Assembly: GCA_003116875.1 (NCBI GenBank)
Contig: BCKT01000013.1
Coordinates: 248,001 to 312,000 of the forward strand
From: Takashimella koratensis
Taxonomy: Eukaryota > Basidiomycota > Tremellomycetes > Trichosporonales > Tetragoniomycetaceae
Length of the DNA: 64,000 nucleotides
Direction: 5' to 3'
The position numbers and the translations under genes are program-made. Below the pieces are notes generated by a model. That model did no database searches. It saw only the letters and a program-made list of their open reading frames with translations, and was not told where the DNA came from. Shown one piece after another: positions 16,945-28,756 of this stretch (positions within the stretch are counted from its first letter, which is position 1; every line of letters begins with the position of its first letter).

Positions 16945-18025
16945 TTACAGCTCGTCAGCGTATCGGTTCTTGATACCCATGAGCTCGACCTCGAAGATGA
17001 GGGTAGACTCGGGGGGGATGACCGGCGGGTGTCCTCGGATGCCTGTTTCGATTCAATCAAAGTCGCGAAACGACGAGGCAGCGAGATGATAGAGGCGGAG
17101 CGAGGCAGGTGCAATGACGGTGACCACGTCGAGGAAAAGTGGACGTAGGTAGCGCGGCGCAACAAGGAGAGAAAAGATGCAATTAAAAGCAAAACACAGG
17201 GATCAGCTACGCGCTTCACAGACTATGCACCCTTCACACATTGGTCTTAAGAACAAAAAAGAAGTGAAGAGTATAAGTCGTGACTTACCGTAAGCCATCT
17301 CGTGAGGGATGGTGAGTTTGCGTTTCTCAGCGACACACATGTCGAGAAGACCTTGGTCCCATCCCTTGATGACTTGACCGGCGCCGACTGAGCCGAGCGA
17401 GCAAGAGGTGTGGGACAAGTATGAACGCGGGAGTGAGTAATGGGAACGATTGGAAGAGTGAACATGGATATAGTTGGGCAAGATGAAATAATGATCGTAT
17501 CAGCAGCTAGCTCGGCAGTGTTGAAAGGATGTAATGGGTAAAACTCAATGGGCCGGAATTGAGGGTCGGGTTGGGGACGGCTTTTACTCACGAGTGAACT
17601 CGAAGGGCTGGTTACGGTCGTGACTCGAGTCAAACTTGTCGCCGTTCTTGGCAAGAGTGCCGGTGTAGCTAGGTTTGTTGGTTAGTGCTCCGGTTCAAGA
17701 TCATCAAGTATGTTTGTTCCCTTCCTCTTCCCTTCTCCATACCACATTCTCACATTCCGTTTCTCCCCCTCCTCTCTCTTTCTCTCTCACTCTCAACCTC
17801 CTATCCCATCTCCTTACCAACTCCTCCCTCCCCGGCACCGCCACCTGCCCAGACTCACTGCATGCTCAACCGATCTCCAGCGCGCGACTTGATCGGGCAT
17901 TCCTGGGGCTTGAACAAGACTCCGATCTGGAGCTGTGACGCGGCCTTGGAGGAGGCCGAGGCCATGGCGAGTGAGGCGGCGAGGAGGAGGCCGAGGGTGA
18001 GCAAGAGCGATTTGAGGTGGAGCAT
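16945..18025 (-). CDS. FPR2: ER-lumenal FKBP-type peptidyl-prolyl isomerase (FKBP2/Fpr2-like)
   Basis: FK506-binding prolyl isomerase of the secretory pathway. Start ATG 18023-18025 opens a signal peptide, [20 protein letters not shown]. The FKBP fold follows: [60 protein letters not shown] and [20 protein letters not shown]. The Tyr, Asp, Phe, Val-Ile and Trp positions lining the FK506 pocket are present. The last four residues are ADEL, an HDEL/KDEL-type ER-retrieval signal, which fixes the location in the ER lumen. Length is about 140 residues, normal for FKBP2. Four introns; one splits the HYTGTL codon after CA. Ends at TAA 16945-16947. Confidence 0.88.
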
Positions 18026-18432
18026 TGTGGTGGTGGTGGGTGAGGGATGGGCAATGAATAAGAAAGGATGAATGACACGTAGGTGGGTAGGTGGTCGCGG
18101 TTACCAGCCAACTACTGTACAACTGTTCCATCTCCGTGCCTGGCTGCATGCCCACGGTCCGTTTCCTCCGCCCTTATTCGTCCCCTTCCTCGTCCTTTTC
18201 CCACTGCCCTCTTTCCCTCCGTCTTACTCTTACTCTTACTCTTACTCTTACTCTTACTCATTCTCGCCCCTACCTCATTCACATCCCAGAATCCCATCTC
18301 ACCCACCTATACCCCCTTTGCCCTCGCTCGTCGACTGCATATCAGGCTCACCCGTACCCGGAGAGACTCACACTACACCTCCTTTTTTTTTTTTTTTTCA
18401 TCGAAAACATATTCGACAAAATCGGCGCTACG
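18026..18432. promoter_or_regulatory. Divergent promoter region FKBP / COQ10
   Basis: 407 bases between divergent starts, strongly C/T-rich on the plus strand from about 18150 on, with a hexamer tandem repeat (18223-18258) and a T run at about 18383-18399. Confidence 0.55.
18223..18258 (+). repeat. Hexanucleotide tandem repeat (CTTACT), six copies
   Basis: Six perfect head-to-tail copies of CTTACT in the pyrimidine-rich leader of COQ10. Confidence 0.9.
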
Positions 18433-19691
18433 ATGAAATTCTCCACCCCGTCTTCCTCCACTTTATCGCTCACACGACCTCTCTCCCGACCTGTTCTCCC
18501 CCCTCGTCGTCTCCTGGCCTCTTCCCCTTCCCCTTCCCCTTCCTCTTCCCCTCTCCCTTCCTCCACCTCATCCACCTCTGGGTACTCATCATACGCACAG
18601 ACTGCACCCCGGTTTATCCGCCATCGCAGCTTCTTCTCTTTGCCCGATATCACCCGGCTCGCGGGTCTATCGGTCAACGCCGGTCCTAAGGACGTCTCCG
18701 GAGTCGAAGTCGAGGGTGAAGAACAGCGATTCCATGCGCGCAAGATCTTACCGTGAGTCTTACACCTAGGCATACAATGTCATCTCCATATATCTCTATT
18801 ATATCCTTCTCAATCTAAAATCTAGAAAATCTCATCGCCTACTTATCCAGCCGCCTCACCTCGATCTCATTCCCACCCACACTCACAACCATAACCAAAG
18901 CCAAGATCTTTGACACTGACACTTTCCCAACCTGGACAGCTATACCCAAGCCCAGCTCTACACACTAATCGCCGACGTCCCATCTTACTCCTCCTTCATC
19001 CCCTTCTGCACCGCCTCGACCGTCCTCGGCCAGCTCCCTGGGCAAGCCTGGAAACCCGACGGCGAGCCGTTCGATGTCGAGGCCGAGCTGAGGGTCGGTT
19101 TTGGAGGATTGGAGGAGAGGTATATCTCCAGGGTGGTGGGGAAGCCATACGAGAGCGTTACAGTGAGTAACAACTTGGGCGTATACGGGTGGGCTTGAAA
19201 TTGGGTTGGGGACATCGCTGGGTCATCGGCAGATTGGTGCGCTAACGACGACGTAGGCCACAGCGAGTAATCGAACCCCGATGTTCAAGAACCTCGTAAC
19301 GACTTGTAAGTCTTGACCCTCCTTCCTCTTCACTCAATGTATCCAATCCCCATTCCCAACTTCCTTTTATTCCGCTTTCATTCATACTCTGCCCTTCCTG
19401 CAAAGTACGACCCCCTAACCTGCTTTAGGGTCATTCTCCCCTGCTTCCACCCTCTCACCTCACCCTTCCTCCTCTGACCGACCCTCGTCCCCTCTACGAC
19501 TTCCCAACGAACCCCTCCCGACATCGGCAGCAACCGACGGCCCAACGCTCCTCACCATCGACCTAAGCTTTACTTTTGCAAACCCGCTGCATAGGATAGC
19601 GAGTCAGGCGGTTTTACCAAAAGTAGCGGATAAGATGGTGGATGCGTTTGAGAATAGGTGTCTGGAAGTCTGGGGACCAGGTGGGCGATGA
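18433..19691 (+). CDS. COQ10: Coenzyme Q-binding protein Coq10
   Basis: START-domain mitochondrial protein that binds ubiquinone and supports its use and synthesis. ATG 18433 opens a Ser/Arg/Pro-rich, acid-poor N terminus (MKFSTPSSSTLSLTRPLSRP) that fits a mitochondrial presequence of about 80 residues. The START fold then begins with RFHARKILPYTQAQLYTLIA, DVPSYSSFIPFCTASTVLG, EAELRVGFGGLEERYISRVV and SNRTPMFKNLVTTWSFSPAS, and ends with TIDLSFTFANPLHRIASQAV and MVDAFENRCLEVWGP before TGA 19689-19691. A Ser/Pro-rich insert of about 30 residues sits between the last strands. The hallmark YSSFIPFC and the C-terminal helix are both present, so it looks complete. Confidence 0.9.
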
Positions 19692-20516
19692 GGACGAGAA
19701 GAGTGTGTGAAGGTGGGAAGTGAGGTGGGGTGAAGTGAGAGTGGAGGGAGTGAGGGTGGGTGAGGTTGAGACTGTTTCGAAGTGCAGTCGAATCAGACAA
19801 GAGGAGATTCTCTTGTAAAGAGAGAGATGGTCAAACTCGACTTTGATTCTGCTCTGCTTGCATGTGGGCTGGGCTTCGCTTTCTGCTCTGTACATATATA
19901 TAATAGGACTAGGCAAACGTCCGTGTGCGTTTGGTCTCGTTGCGATTCCACACACATGTCTTTTCAGTTGACTTTCTGATTTCTTCCCACTTTCCGTTCC
20001 GTAGGCAATACGTTGAGTTCCCTTGCGTTCGCGTGTTAACCTCCGATATGCATACTGTATGTTGTCCTATCCTATTATCTGAGGCCCATACTAGGGCCGT
20101 GGCCCAGCTGCACCTACCCTGCTCGAGAGCGGGTTGGGGGAAAAGGGGGAGAGGAGAACAACTACTACTGTAAATCGTCGAAAATGGGGGTATATCTGCA
20201 CGACAACCATCAATCACACCACACCGACATCAAGAGACTGAGAAAGGCGGCCGATAAAGCTATGAAGCCACTAGGCGACCGAGCAAAGAAATGAGGCAGG
20301 GAAGAGTTCTCAATCCAATACGTCAGAAAGTAAAGAAACAACTTGTGAGACAAGTAACAGCGTGGAATCAAGATAATGGAGACGAGGAAAGAAGGAAATG
20401 AGCGGAGGGGATGGAGGAATCGAGGAACGGAGGACAGTGCCGTGCGAGACAACGCTGCCGACCTTTGATTTTTTACTTCAACTTGCACACACAGAAGTCT
20501 ACCTCATCCCCTTTAC
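19692..20516. other. Convergent intergenic region COQ10 / deubiquitinase
   Basis: 825 bases without a recognisable gene. It begins with a GGTGAG/GGGTGAA-rich purine stretch (19690-19770); short open frames on both strands show no known protein. Confidence 0.55.
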
Positions 20517-23500
20517 TTAATCCTTATCCTTCTTCCCCAACCCAAACTTGAACGCTGCGCTCCCACTTCTCGTTAATTTCCCCATCCCAATCCCACTCAA
20601 TCTTCTCGACAAGGAACCTCCTTCTTTCCCACCATTCTCTTTCCCTGTACCTGCGTTCCCGGATCCAAACCCGCCTTGGCTACTTGTGTTTGACGAGCTG
20701 GAGACGGTCCGATCTCGAGGGGCACGGAGGTCGCGCGGGCTCGAGCTGGGTGGACCCTGCGGGCCAGCGGGCGCAACGTGAGCCCCCGCCGACTGTTGCT
20801 GTGCGATAGGGACAGGTGCAGAGTGGGCTGCAGGTGGAGAAAGAGGCGTCGCGGAGACAGGCGTCCCAATAGGGATTGAAGACCCCGAAATGGCAGATTT
20901 AGAGGAAAGCATCGAACTAGACATTGTGGTAGGTGACGACCTGTCGCCTCGGAGTGGCGCCACACGATCCTCATCGTCGTCTTCACCGTCGACAAGGTTC
21001 GCCCGAGGCTTGGAAGCAATAGGAACGCCTACACCCTGTACGGTCTCAGGGTGGGATCCAATCATAGCTGAGTTGACAGTCACCCCCAATCCACTGAACG
21101 TCGTGTTTGTCGGCTGCTTGGCAGTGACTGTCTCACCCGAGTCGGTCCGGCCGGTAACGCCCACCGGTGTCGGCTTGACATCGCCCCCGGCTCCCGGGGC
21201 TGTCCCCGCTGCTGCTGCCTTTCGCTTCATCGGATCCTCCAAGATCGGAACCGAAGCCAACGACACCCCCTGTCCAAACGACATCCCATGCGTTCCATGA
21301 CCATTCCCATTGACCCCGTTGGTCCCGTTCACGCTTTTCACGGGGATATCAATCGTCATTTCAGCCGGCGGAGGGTTTTTGAGTCCCGCCGTGCTTGCGT
21401 CCAACCCGACCGCTTGGTAGAATAAAACATAACCAGCGCCCGTCGCGTAGTCGCCAAAGTATCGGAAGATCTCACTCTCCTCGATCGGCTCGACGTTCTC
21501 GTCGTCACACATGACCCAGCGGCCCTTGGATCGGACGAGGGCGACGTAGTGACCATGGTGTGGGCCGCTATAGCAGTTGTTAGCTTAGTATCCGTAGTAA
21601 CTCTTCCCCCCTCGCAGAAATCAAGACCTTTGAAAGTCCACTGCCGCTCACTTTCCAATGTGCACGACAACAGCGAACAGCTCGTAAAGTCGGTCGGCGT
21701 CCTCCGTCTCGTCCGCTGTGTTAGGCAGGCGAAGCTGGAACGGGAACGACACGCGGTAAAAAAGCTTGACGTGGCGTCCTAGCGTCTCCTGGAATTTGAA
21801 ACGCTTCAGATGCAGGGCAAGAACCTGTGGCAGCTTTTTGATCTTCATGCTGGCGTGCGTGTTGGGTCAGTTCTTTGACTTTGGTGAGAAATCGACAAAC
21901 TCACCGCTTCTCCGCTTCTTGAAGACCACAGCATGGCTCGCAGTAAAATTTGTTCTTCTGACACAACATCTCACTAGACGAGAACTGGCGCAAACACGCA
22001 GTCACCGACGAGTGTTGCTCAATATCGATCGACAAGTCCAAGAACGACTCGTCACGGGAGGACGTCTACAAATGCGACATTATTACCCAGTCAGCAAAAC
22101 ACTGACGCAGCTTTCTCCCCAACACCGACTCACCGTCTCGCAGCTGAGACACCGCGTCTCGTTGGTCAAGACACCCTCGAACAAATTCTGAACAAACGTC
22201 TTCCCTCGTTCCTGGATGTCCGTAACCGCCTGGTCCTTTGCCTTGAGTTCACGATCGACAACAGCAATCTCCTCTGCGATACGATTGAGGAGCCAACCGA
22301 GAAACTCGTGTGCGTCCTGCTGTGACATGCCACGGAACATTTCGTTTTCCTTCTGGATGATCCGCAAGACGTCTTCGGGACGAACGATACCGCGGCCGAG
22401 GGAGCCGGCGGAGAACTGACCCCCGCCGCGAGGAGCAGAGGGCGGAGGCAGCGACGCGAGGAGAGGTGGACCCTGAGGGGTCCCAGGTGCGCCGTTGGCA
22501 GGGTTGGAGGTGGCAATGAGAGATGCAGAGGGGAGAGAATTGACATTGGCCAGTGTTGTCGCGTTGGTAGTGATGACGCCGTTCTGAGGAGGGACGACGG
22601 TTTTAGGCGCAACCGGCTGGTGAGGCTCGGACGTCTCCAGGTGTTGGAAGAGGGTTTGCACGGTCGAGAAGACCGACCGATCTGGCATGTCAATGTCGGG
22701 GCCTAAAGTCGAGACGAGCTGCTTTGGCGGCTGTGCCGGTTGGTTTTGGTTTTGTTGGAGGTTACCGAGAGTGGGAGCCTCCTTCGCTGCCGAGTTGGCC
22801 GAACTCGAGGATGACGGACGTTTACCTGCCAATCCACCCCACCCGCGCTTCTCCTTGCCTGGGTTGGGCGAGGTCGGGTTCAGCGTTGGATTGTCGAACG
22901 GGTTTGGCGTCTTGGAAGCCACGGGGCTCCCCGGTCCAGAGGTCGACGAACCGTTGAGAGTAGGTGAGAGCATCCCGATTGAAATCTCGGCAGGCGGACC
23001 GCCGAGCGGGGTGAATGGCGGCAAGACGTCCGGGTAGGACAAGACGCATTGACGGAAAGTGTCGCATGCGTACAAAGCCTGCAGGACAGAGTTACAGTAG
23101 CTAAGAGTGGAGGTGAGTCATGGTTATTTTTGGGTGTTGTCCGGGTGGTGCTGGCTCGGCCGAGACCGTCGAGGAAGAAGGGATGAGAAACGTACCAGGT
23201 GTTTCCAAACTGGCCGGGTGGGGGTAACAAGGTAGACAACGTCAGATGACAAACAGCTCATTCAATATTCGATGTACAGCCCAAAGCACCGAGCCCCATC
23301 CGACTACTCCGCACAGATCACTGCGAATCCCCCAAGGTCCTCCATACTTTTTTATTCCCCCTTCACGCCACCTCTATCCGACCTCTGGGCTTTTTGGCTC
23401 AGTCAATGCAACTCACGTTCTCCAGACCCCAGAGTCTCTCGGCTTGTCGACCTTTGCCCTTTGATTTCTCCCAATAGTCGTTATTGGCAATGTCCTTTTT

Positions 23501-23593
23501 CTGTTGCTGAGCCGAGGCGAGGGTCGGTAAGTTGCCATTGGTTGCACTCGGGGTAGACCGGAACCCCCATTTGCTCCTAGTGGGTGCGGACAT
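20517..23593 (-). CDS. Ubiquitin carboxyl-terminal hydrolase, USP12/USP46-CreB-Ubp9 type
   Basis: Cysteine deubiquitinase of the USP12/46 group (Aspergillus CreB, fission yeast Ubp9); family members work with a WDR48-type WD40 partner. Starts [20 protein letters not shown]; the Cys box [15 protein letters not shown] is rebuilt from a 14-base microexon (23196-23209) plus flanking exons. Further on are [40 protein letters not shown], a zinc-knuckle pair [33 protein letters not shown] and the His box [11 protein letters not shown] with [12 protein letters not shown] Ser/Pro/Asn-rich insert of about 200 residues between the Cys box and QQDAHEF, and a tail of about 260 low-complexity residues ending [10 protein letters not shown], make it larger than human USP12. 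Catalytic Cys, His and Asp/Asn positions are present. Ends at TAA-type stop 20517-20519. Confidence 0.9.
23196..23209 (-). other. 14-base microexon carrying the deubiquitinase Cys box
   Basis: Between a CAG acceptor (23210-23212) and a GTACGT donor (ending at 23195) lie 14 bases that read Phe-Gly-Asn-Thr plus the first two bases of the catalytic Cys codon. Both flanking exons match the family in frame only if this microexon is included. Confidence 0.85.
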
Positions 23594-23639
23594 GTCGGCC
23601 GGGTGTAAAGGTGGTGATTAGCGCACGAGCCGAGCAGGA

Positions 23640-23760
23640 GTGTGAGGGCGGTGCGTGGTGTGGTGGGTGATGTGGATGCGGTGGGTGAGGTGGATGAGGT
23701 GGGTGAGGTGGATGAGGTGGGTGAGGTGGGTGAGGTAGATGGGAGATGAGAGATGGGGTG
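23640..23760 (+). repeat. Degenerate GGTGGATGAGGTGGGTGA minisatellite
   Basis: Roughly nine imperfect copies of a 9-base GTGGATGAG / GTGGGTGAG unit just upstream of the deubiquitinase start. Confidence 0.75.
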
Positions 23761-24118
23761 ATGGTAGATTGGTGAGAGTCGGGGTGTCGATGGGGTCCGG
23801 TGACTCGTCGTTCGCAGCAACCCTTCCCTCGGCAAGCGACCCCTAATCAACCGAGCAGCGGGTCATTACGGATGAGAATCATCTTCATTACAAACCGGGA
23901 GGGGTGACTGTAATGGTGAGTGTAACCACCCCCGGGTGCTCGGACGACAACCCTGGGTGGGTCGGGCCGGGCGCTGTCGATTGCCTCATCGGGAAGTAGC
24001 CGGGTACACAGACACATACACGGGTTTGTAATCGCCCCAGGTGGGATTAGGAATCGAGACTGCTATTAGACAAATCCATTAGGCAAACCTGAAACACCGC
24101 TTGCTGGTGGGTGGGTCC

Positions 24119-24160
24119 ACTCGTCACTCGTCACTCGTCACTCGTCACTCGTCACTCGTC
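24119..24160 (+). repeat. Heptanucleotide tandem repeat (ACTCGTC), six copies
   Basis: Six perfect copies in the divergent intergenic region, followed closely by a CCTCCCCT repeat at about 24200-24235. Confidence 0.92.
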
Positions 24161-24720
24161 ACCAGTCAGTCACTCACCATCCCATCCCATTCCCCACACC
24201 CTCCTCCCCTCCTCCCCTCCTCCCCTCCTCCCCACCCACCTCTCACCTTTACCCACCGAGCGGGCCCACACCCAGGCTAGCCCTCCAGCGGCGCCGACCG
24301 CACTCCGGCACCTTCACCCACCGACTATGCCGACATGCTCCGCTAGTCGTGTGCCCATGATCGCAACTCTTACTTCCACCGCGACCCAAACCGAGTACAA
24401 AGTCCACATCGCGACAAGCCCGGGGGCACGTCCTAACCCCCGCCAGCGTGCAGCTCCGGATGCGTTGAGGAGGCTTTGAGACGGTGCAAGACGCTACACG
24501 GACCGGGGCCGTTGGTCGCTGTGGCCCACCATTGAATCGCCCTTGATTTCCGGGATCTCGTTTCATCGTTCGTCGTCATCTTCATCTTCAATCTCCGTTT
24601 CCATCACACAGTCAAATCCACAATTGCACTGCTCTTTCCTCGATCCCTCTGCTCCCCTATCTATACCCACAATTACCTCCCATTCATCACATCCCATTGT
24701 CCCACTCATCCCCGACGACC

Positions 24721-27700
24721 ATGTCGATCTCGCCATCGCCGTTGGGTATGGTTCACCGCCCCTCCCTCTCTCGCTCGGCCACTTCTGAAGCCGACGACGA
24801 CGCTCACCTCTCCGACTCGGCATCGCGCACCCGCTCGGCTTCTCTCTCCTCCGTCCGCTTCAACCCTTCCATCTCGTCAATCCGGTCCAGTGCTACGGAC
24901 AGGTACTACTCCCAGCCGTCGCACCAAACCCACCCCCACGCTCTCTCTCACCTTCGCAACGCGGCGACGATGGACGATGACATGGACGGATCGTCTGTCC
25001 CGCAACCTCGAGGAGGCGCCGGCTCACCACACCCCCCATCACCGCTGAGCAACGGAAACGCCGTGGCCTCCTCGTCCCGCCGGCCGATGCACGATCGCCG
25101 CGTTCGATCCGAGACAGGCAGCGGCGCTCGACGCACTACCCCGCCGGTACTTGCACGCGGCAAGCGCGCATCGGCCGTGACGGGCGGGTACGAGTCGAGC
25201 ACTGACGAGGAGGACGCAAGTAACGAGGGCGAGCCAACGCGCGAGGTCGACCCTCAACCGAGATCAATCAGTATACCCACATCCAAATCATTCCATAGCG
25301 GTTTAGTCCACGACTCGATATCGTCTACCCGCCGCAGAGCACAGAGCCTCATGTCCCCGCTAGTCGAAGAACGGATATCGGGTTCATCAGATCTGCTTTC
25401 ACGTCGGGCTCTCCCATCTCGAGGTACAGCGAGGAAGAGCTACGGCAAGAGTGGCATCGATTCGTCCTTGGTACGAAGAACAGCGTCAAACTCAGAAGGA
25501 CGGCCTCAGTCTGGCGGTCATGTAGATGGGTTTTCCCGCTCCTCAACTCCGGGTGAAGTGGGTCGGACCGCCTCGATAAAGTCGTCAAGAAGTGACGCCC
25601 ACTTGGTGCACCTCGATCGGCCCTCATCGCGCCAGGGAACACTGCCCAATACCGCGACCTCGAGCAGTAGTCATCATACCGCTGCATCAGATCCCAACAA
25701 GCGTGCCAAGCTTGCTTCGAGCTTGGGCTTAAATCCACGGTCAAGACATACTGCGTTGAGTCCAGGTGAGTGGTGGGAATGACCGATATATCAAAGACGG
25801 AGCATTGATACATACTCCTCAGATCAATTACACGAGCTGTTAGGCGATGCAGACGTGTCGTCGGCGTTACGGATGATGTCGAACCCACGACCTCGGCGGC
25901 AGTCCCAGATCGACCCACCGCCCTCTGCCAATGGCCACGATCTCAACTTCTCCACCTCCTCCCATCCCTACCTCGTGTCCGCGCCCCCAGCTCTCACAGG
26001 CACCGGCGAGTCACGAGCACGGGCCGATAGCACGCGCTCGAGCATCATGCCGCCGACCCCTAAACCCGTCGGAGGCGGGGCTCTGGGCTCTCCTGGCCGG
26101 TCTCTGGAGATGGGTCGACGCCGAAGCCGCCGCGAGAGCTCGGTTATGCTCGACGGCGAACCGGGTCACGTCCCGTTCACACATCATATCCCGCAAACAG
26201 TGTTCACCGAGGGCGAGTCGGACGAGGCGGATGTTGCGGCTTCTCGACCTGCGTCGTTGAACACTGCGGCTTCGGGTGCGACGGGTGATGCGGCGGATGG
26301 GGCTGGTGGTGGTGGAGGAGGTGGAGGGGGAGGCGCGGAAATGACAGAGGTTGCAGGGAAGAAGGGTCGAACCAATGAGGGAATGGGCAAGAGTCGGCTC
26401 AGTCAAATGTTTAGACCGAAGCGGGCGCAGGCGAGCGCTGTAAAGTCGACAAAGTCCACAAGCGCGAACAAGCCTAGCGAACAGCCGATAGCAGCCGCGC
26501 ATGTGAATGGGAAGGAGCAGCATCATGCCGGCGCCGCCAACGATAGAGAGGCCGAGATGAAGCAGAAAGAGCTTGAACGGCGTGAAGCTGAACTGGCCCA
26601 AGGTGAGTATCTCTCTACCTTCCTTGTCCGAACTCATGAATCTTGCCGAGCGTGGCTGCTCAATGGCGTACGTAATGACTTTTGCTGATTGCCCGTACAG
26701 AACGACACCTCCGCGCACTCACGCAGATCCATGCGCACCCCGAGTCTCAACAGAAAGCGCAACGCGTAGCGACACACTTTGACGCCTTCTATGACCACAT
26801 CTACGACGGGATCGAGAACCCTCCCAAGGTCAACTTGCTTGCTGTGATCCGGTGGTCTGGGCGCATCGAGCAGCAGCGCGCGGCGCGGGCTCGATGGGAG
26901 GCTGAGTCGGGATTGTCGGCTGGTGGCGGGTGGCAACAGCATCGAGGGAATGGGAATGGGAACATCATTCACGCGAGTCCGGCGAGTATGACGTCGTTAC
27001 GTGACCCTCGACGGTCAGAGGAAAGCCGATCGTCTCCTGCTCCGTCTAGCTCGGGGGCCTGGCGATCTCCAAACCGAAAAGATGATTCAACCCACGACAA
27101 TATAGCAAACGGTGCTGGGGCGGCCGGGTCTGCTTGTCGAGCGTGGCAGTACACTCTGGACGATTTGGCCGAGTACCGATCCTGTGGCGGCCGGATCGAC
27201 TTCTTCGTCCCTCCCGCGACCGCCCCGACGCCCGACTTCTCCGCGACAGGCGCAGCAAGCCGATCTCCGGGCCCCATGGGATCAGCTTCCGCCTCGTCTC
27301 AGCATAGCGCGAAACCATCCTATGGTGGATCGTCAATCTCGGAACAACTCAAGGAAGACGCCCAGCACAACCACTTGCCATCGCGAGGCGCGTCGCCATC
27401 AAGCGCATCGTTGGTGATGGATTACTCAACACCGGACGGGGCGAGCACCGCGGCACTGTCGAGAACGGCGTCGATAGAGACCGGTGGCGGGAACAGGAAG
27501 CGACGAGATCCGAATGTAAGTGGTCGTTGTACGGTTTCAAGATCGACGCGGGATGATCAAGCTGACTCCTTACGCGTCCTTCGTATGTGACGACAAATAG
27601 CTCTCACACCGCAGCCACCAGAGTCTTGGATCCATGCCCCAGAGCACAATTACCAGCGCGCTCAAAGCCCCGTTCGAGAACCTTCGCGGTAACCGACGTA

Positions 27701-28699
27701 AACAGCGCACGATGCCATTACTCAACTCTTCGATGATGAACCAACAGCATGACGAGGACAGCGGGCACGACCGAGAGCGTGACGGTGATCGTGATAAGGA
27801 ACGGCATGAACGTGGGCCTGGCGGGTTAGGCGTGAGTGTGGGAGTGGGCAACCGGCGTTTTGCTGTTGGTTCGGGATCCAGGTCAACACGTGGCCCGACA
27901 GCAGGGGACCATCGAGACCCGCTCAACTTGTTCCGCCGGCACGAAGGGCCACCCTCGGGCGCAGGAGACGACGAGCATCACCACCTCCGCCGACTCTTCA
28001 TAAAGGGTACCAAAGCGTCGACACTCAGTACCGCCCCCTGGCGATCTCCAGACGCCAACGGCGGAGAGTCCGTCGTCGATCGTCGAGCAGCGTTAAGGGA
28101 GCTACAACAGACTTTGCACAAGGAGAACGAGTTCAGGGAACGGCAGGCGGCAGAAGAACATCTGCATACATATCTTGAGCAAGAGGCGCAGCTGTGTATC
28201 AGCGAAATGGAGGAGGAGATCTATCAGCAGCGTATGAAGTGAGTCGAGTGTCGGACAGCAATAACACAAGAAAGGATGGAAGGATGGCGCTGATATATTG
28301 TGACCATAGACACCTTGACGCTGGACGACAACGACTGAATGCGGCCAAAGATACCATCACCCACGTTGACGTAGCCTTCTCTCACTTCGTCGATCAAATC
28401 GACCACATTCAGAAGCTCTTCAAAGTCTCTGCTGATATCGACTTGACGTTTACTGGTCTCGAAACGATCCGACAACGAGTCAAGACGGAGCCTGAGCGTA
28501 AGGGGTCGTTAGATATGGAGAGCGACTCGCCGGCTGGGAGCGGTGGTGGACCCGGCGGGGCAGGTGGAAGTAGTATTAGCCGGTTCCGAACTCGACCTAA
28601 TGGGTTTCACTACGACGACAACGGCGAGCCGATCTCGGATAGCGGACCGCCGGGCAGCGGTGTAGGCACAGGCGGAGGAGGTAGCGGGGTCACCAGTGG

Positions 28700-28756
<57 letters not shown>

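Larger units (their letters stand above)
23594..24720. promoter_or_regulatory. Divergent intergenic region, deubiquitinase / large tail-anchored protein
   Basis: 1,127 bases. On the deubiquitinase side is a GGTGGATGAGGTGGGTGA-type minisatellite (about 23640-23760); toward the right gene are six copies of a heptamer (24119-24160), a CCTCCCCT repeat (24200-24235) and C/T-rich leader sequence up to the start codon. Confidence 0.6.
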
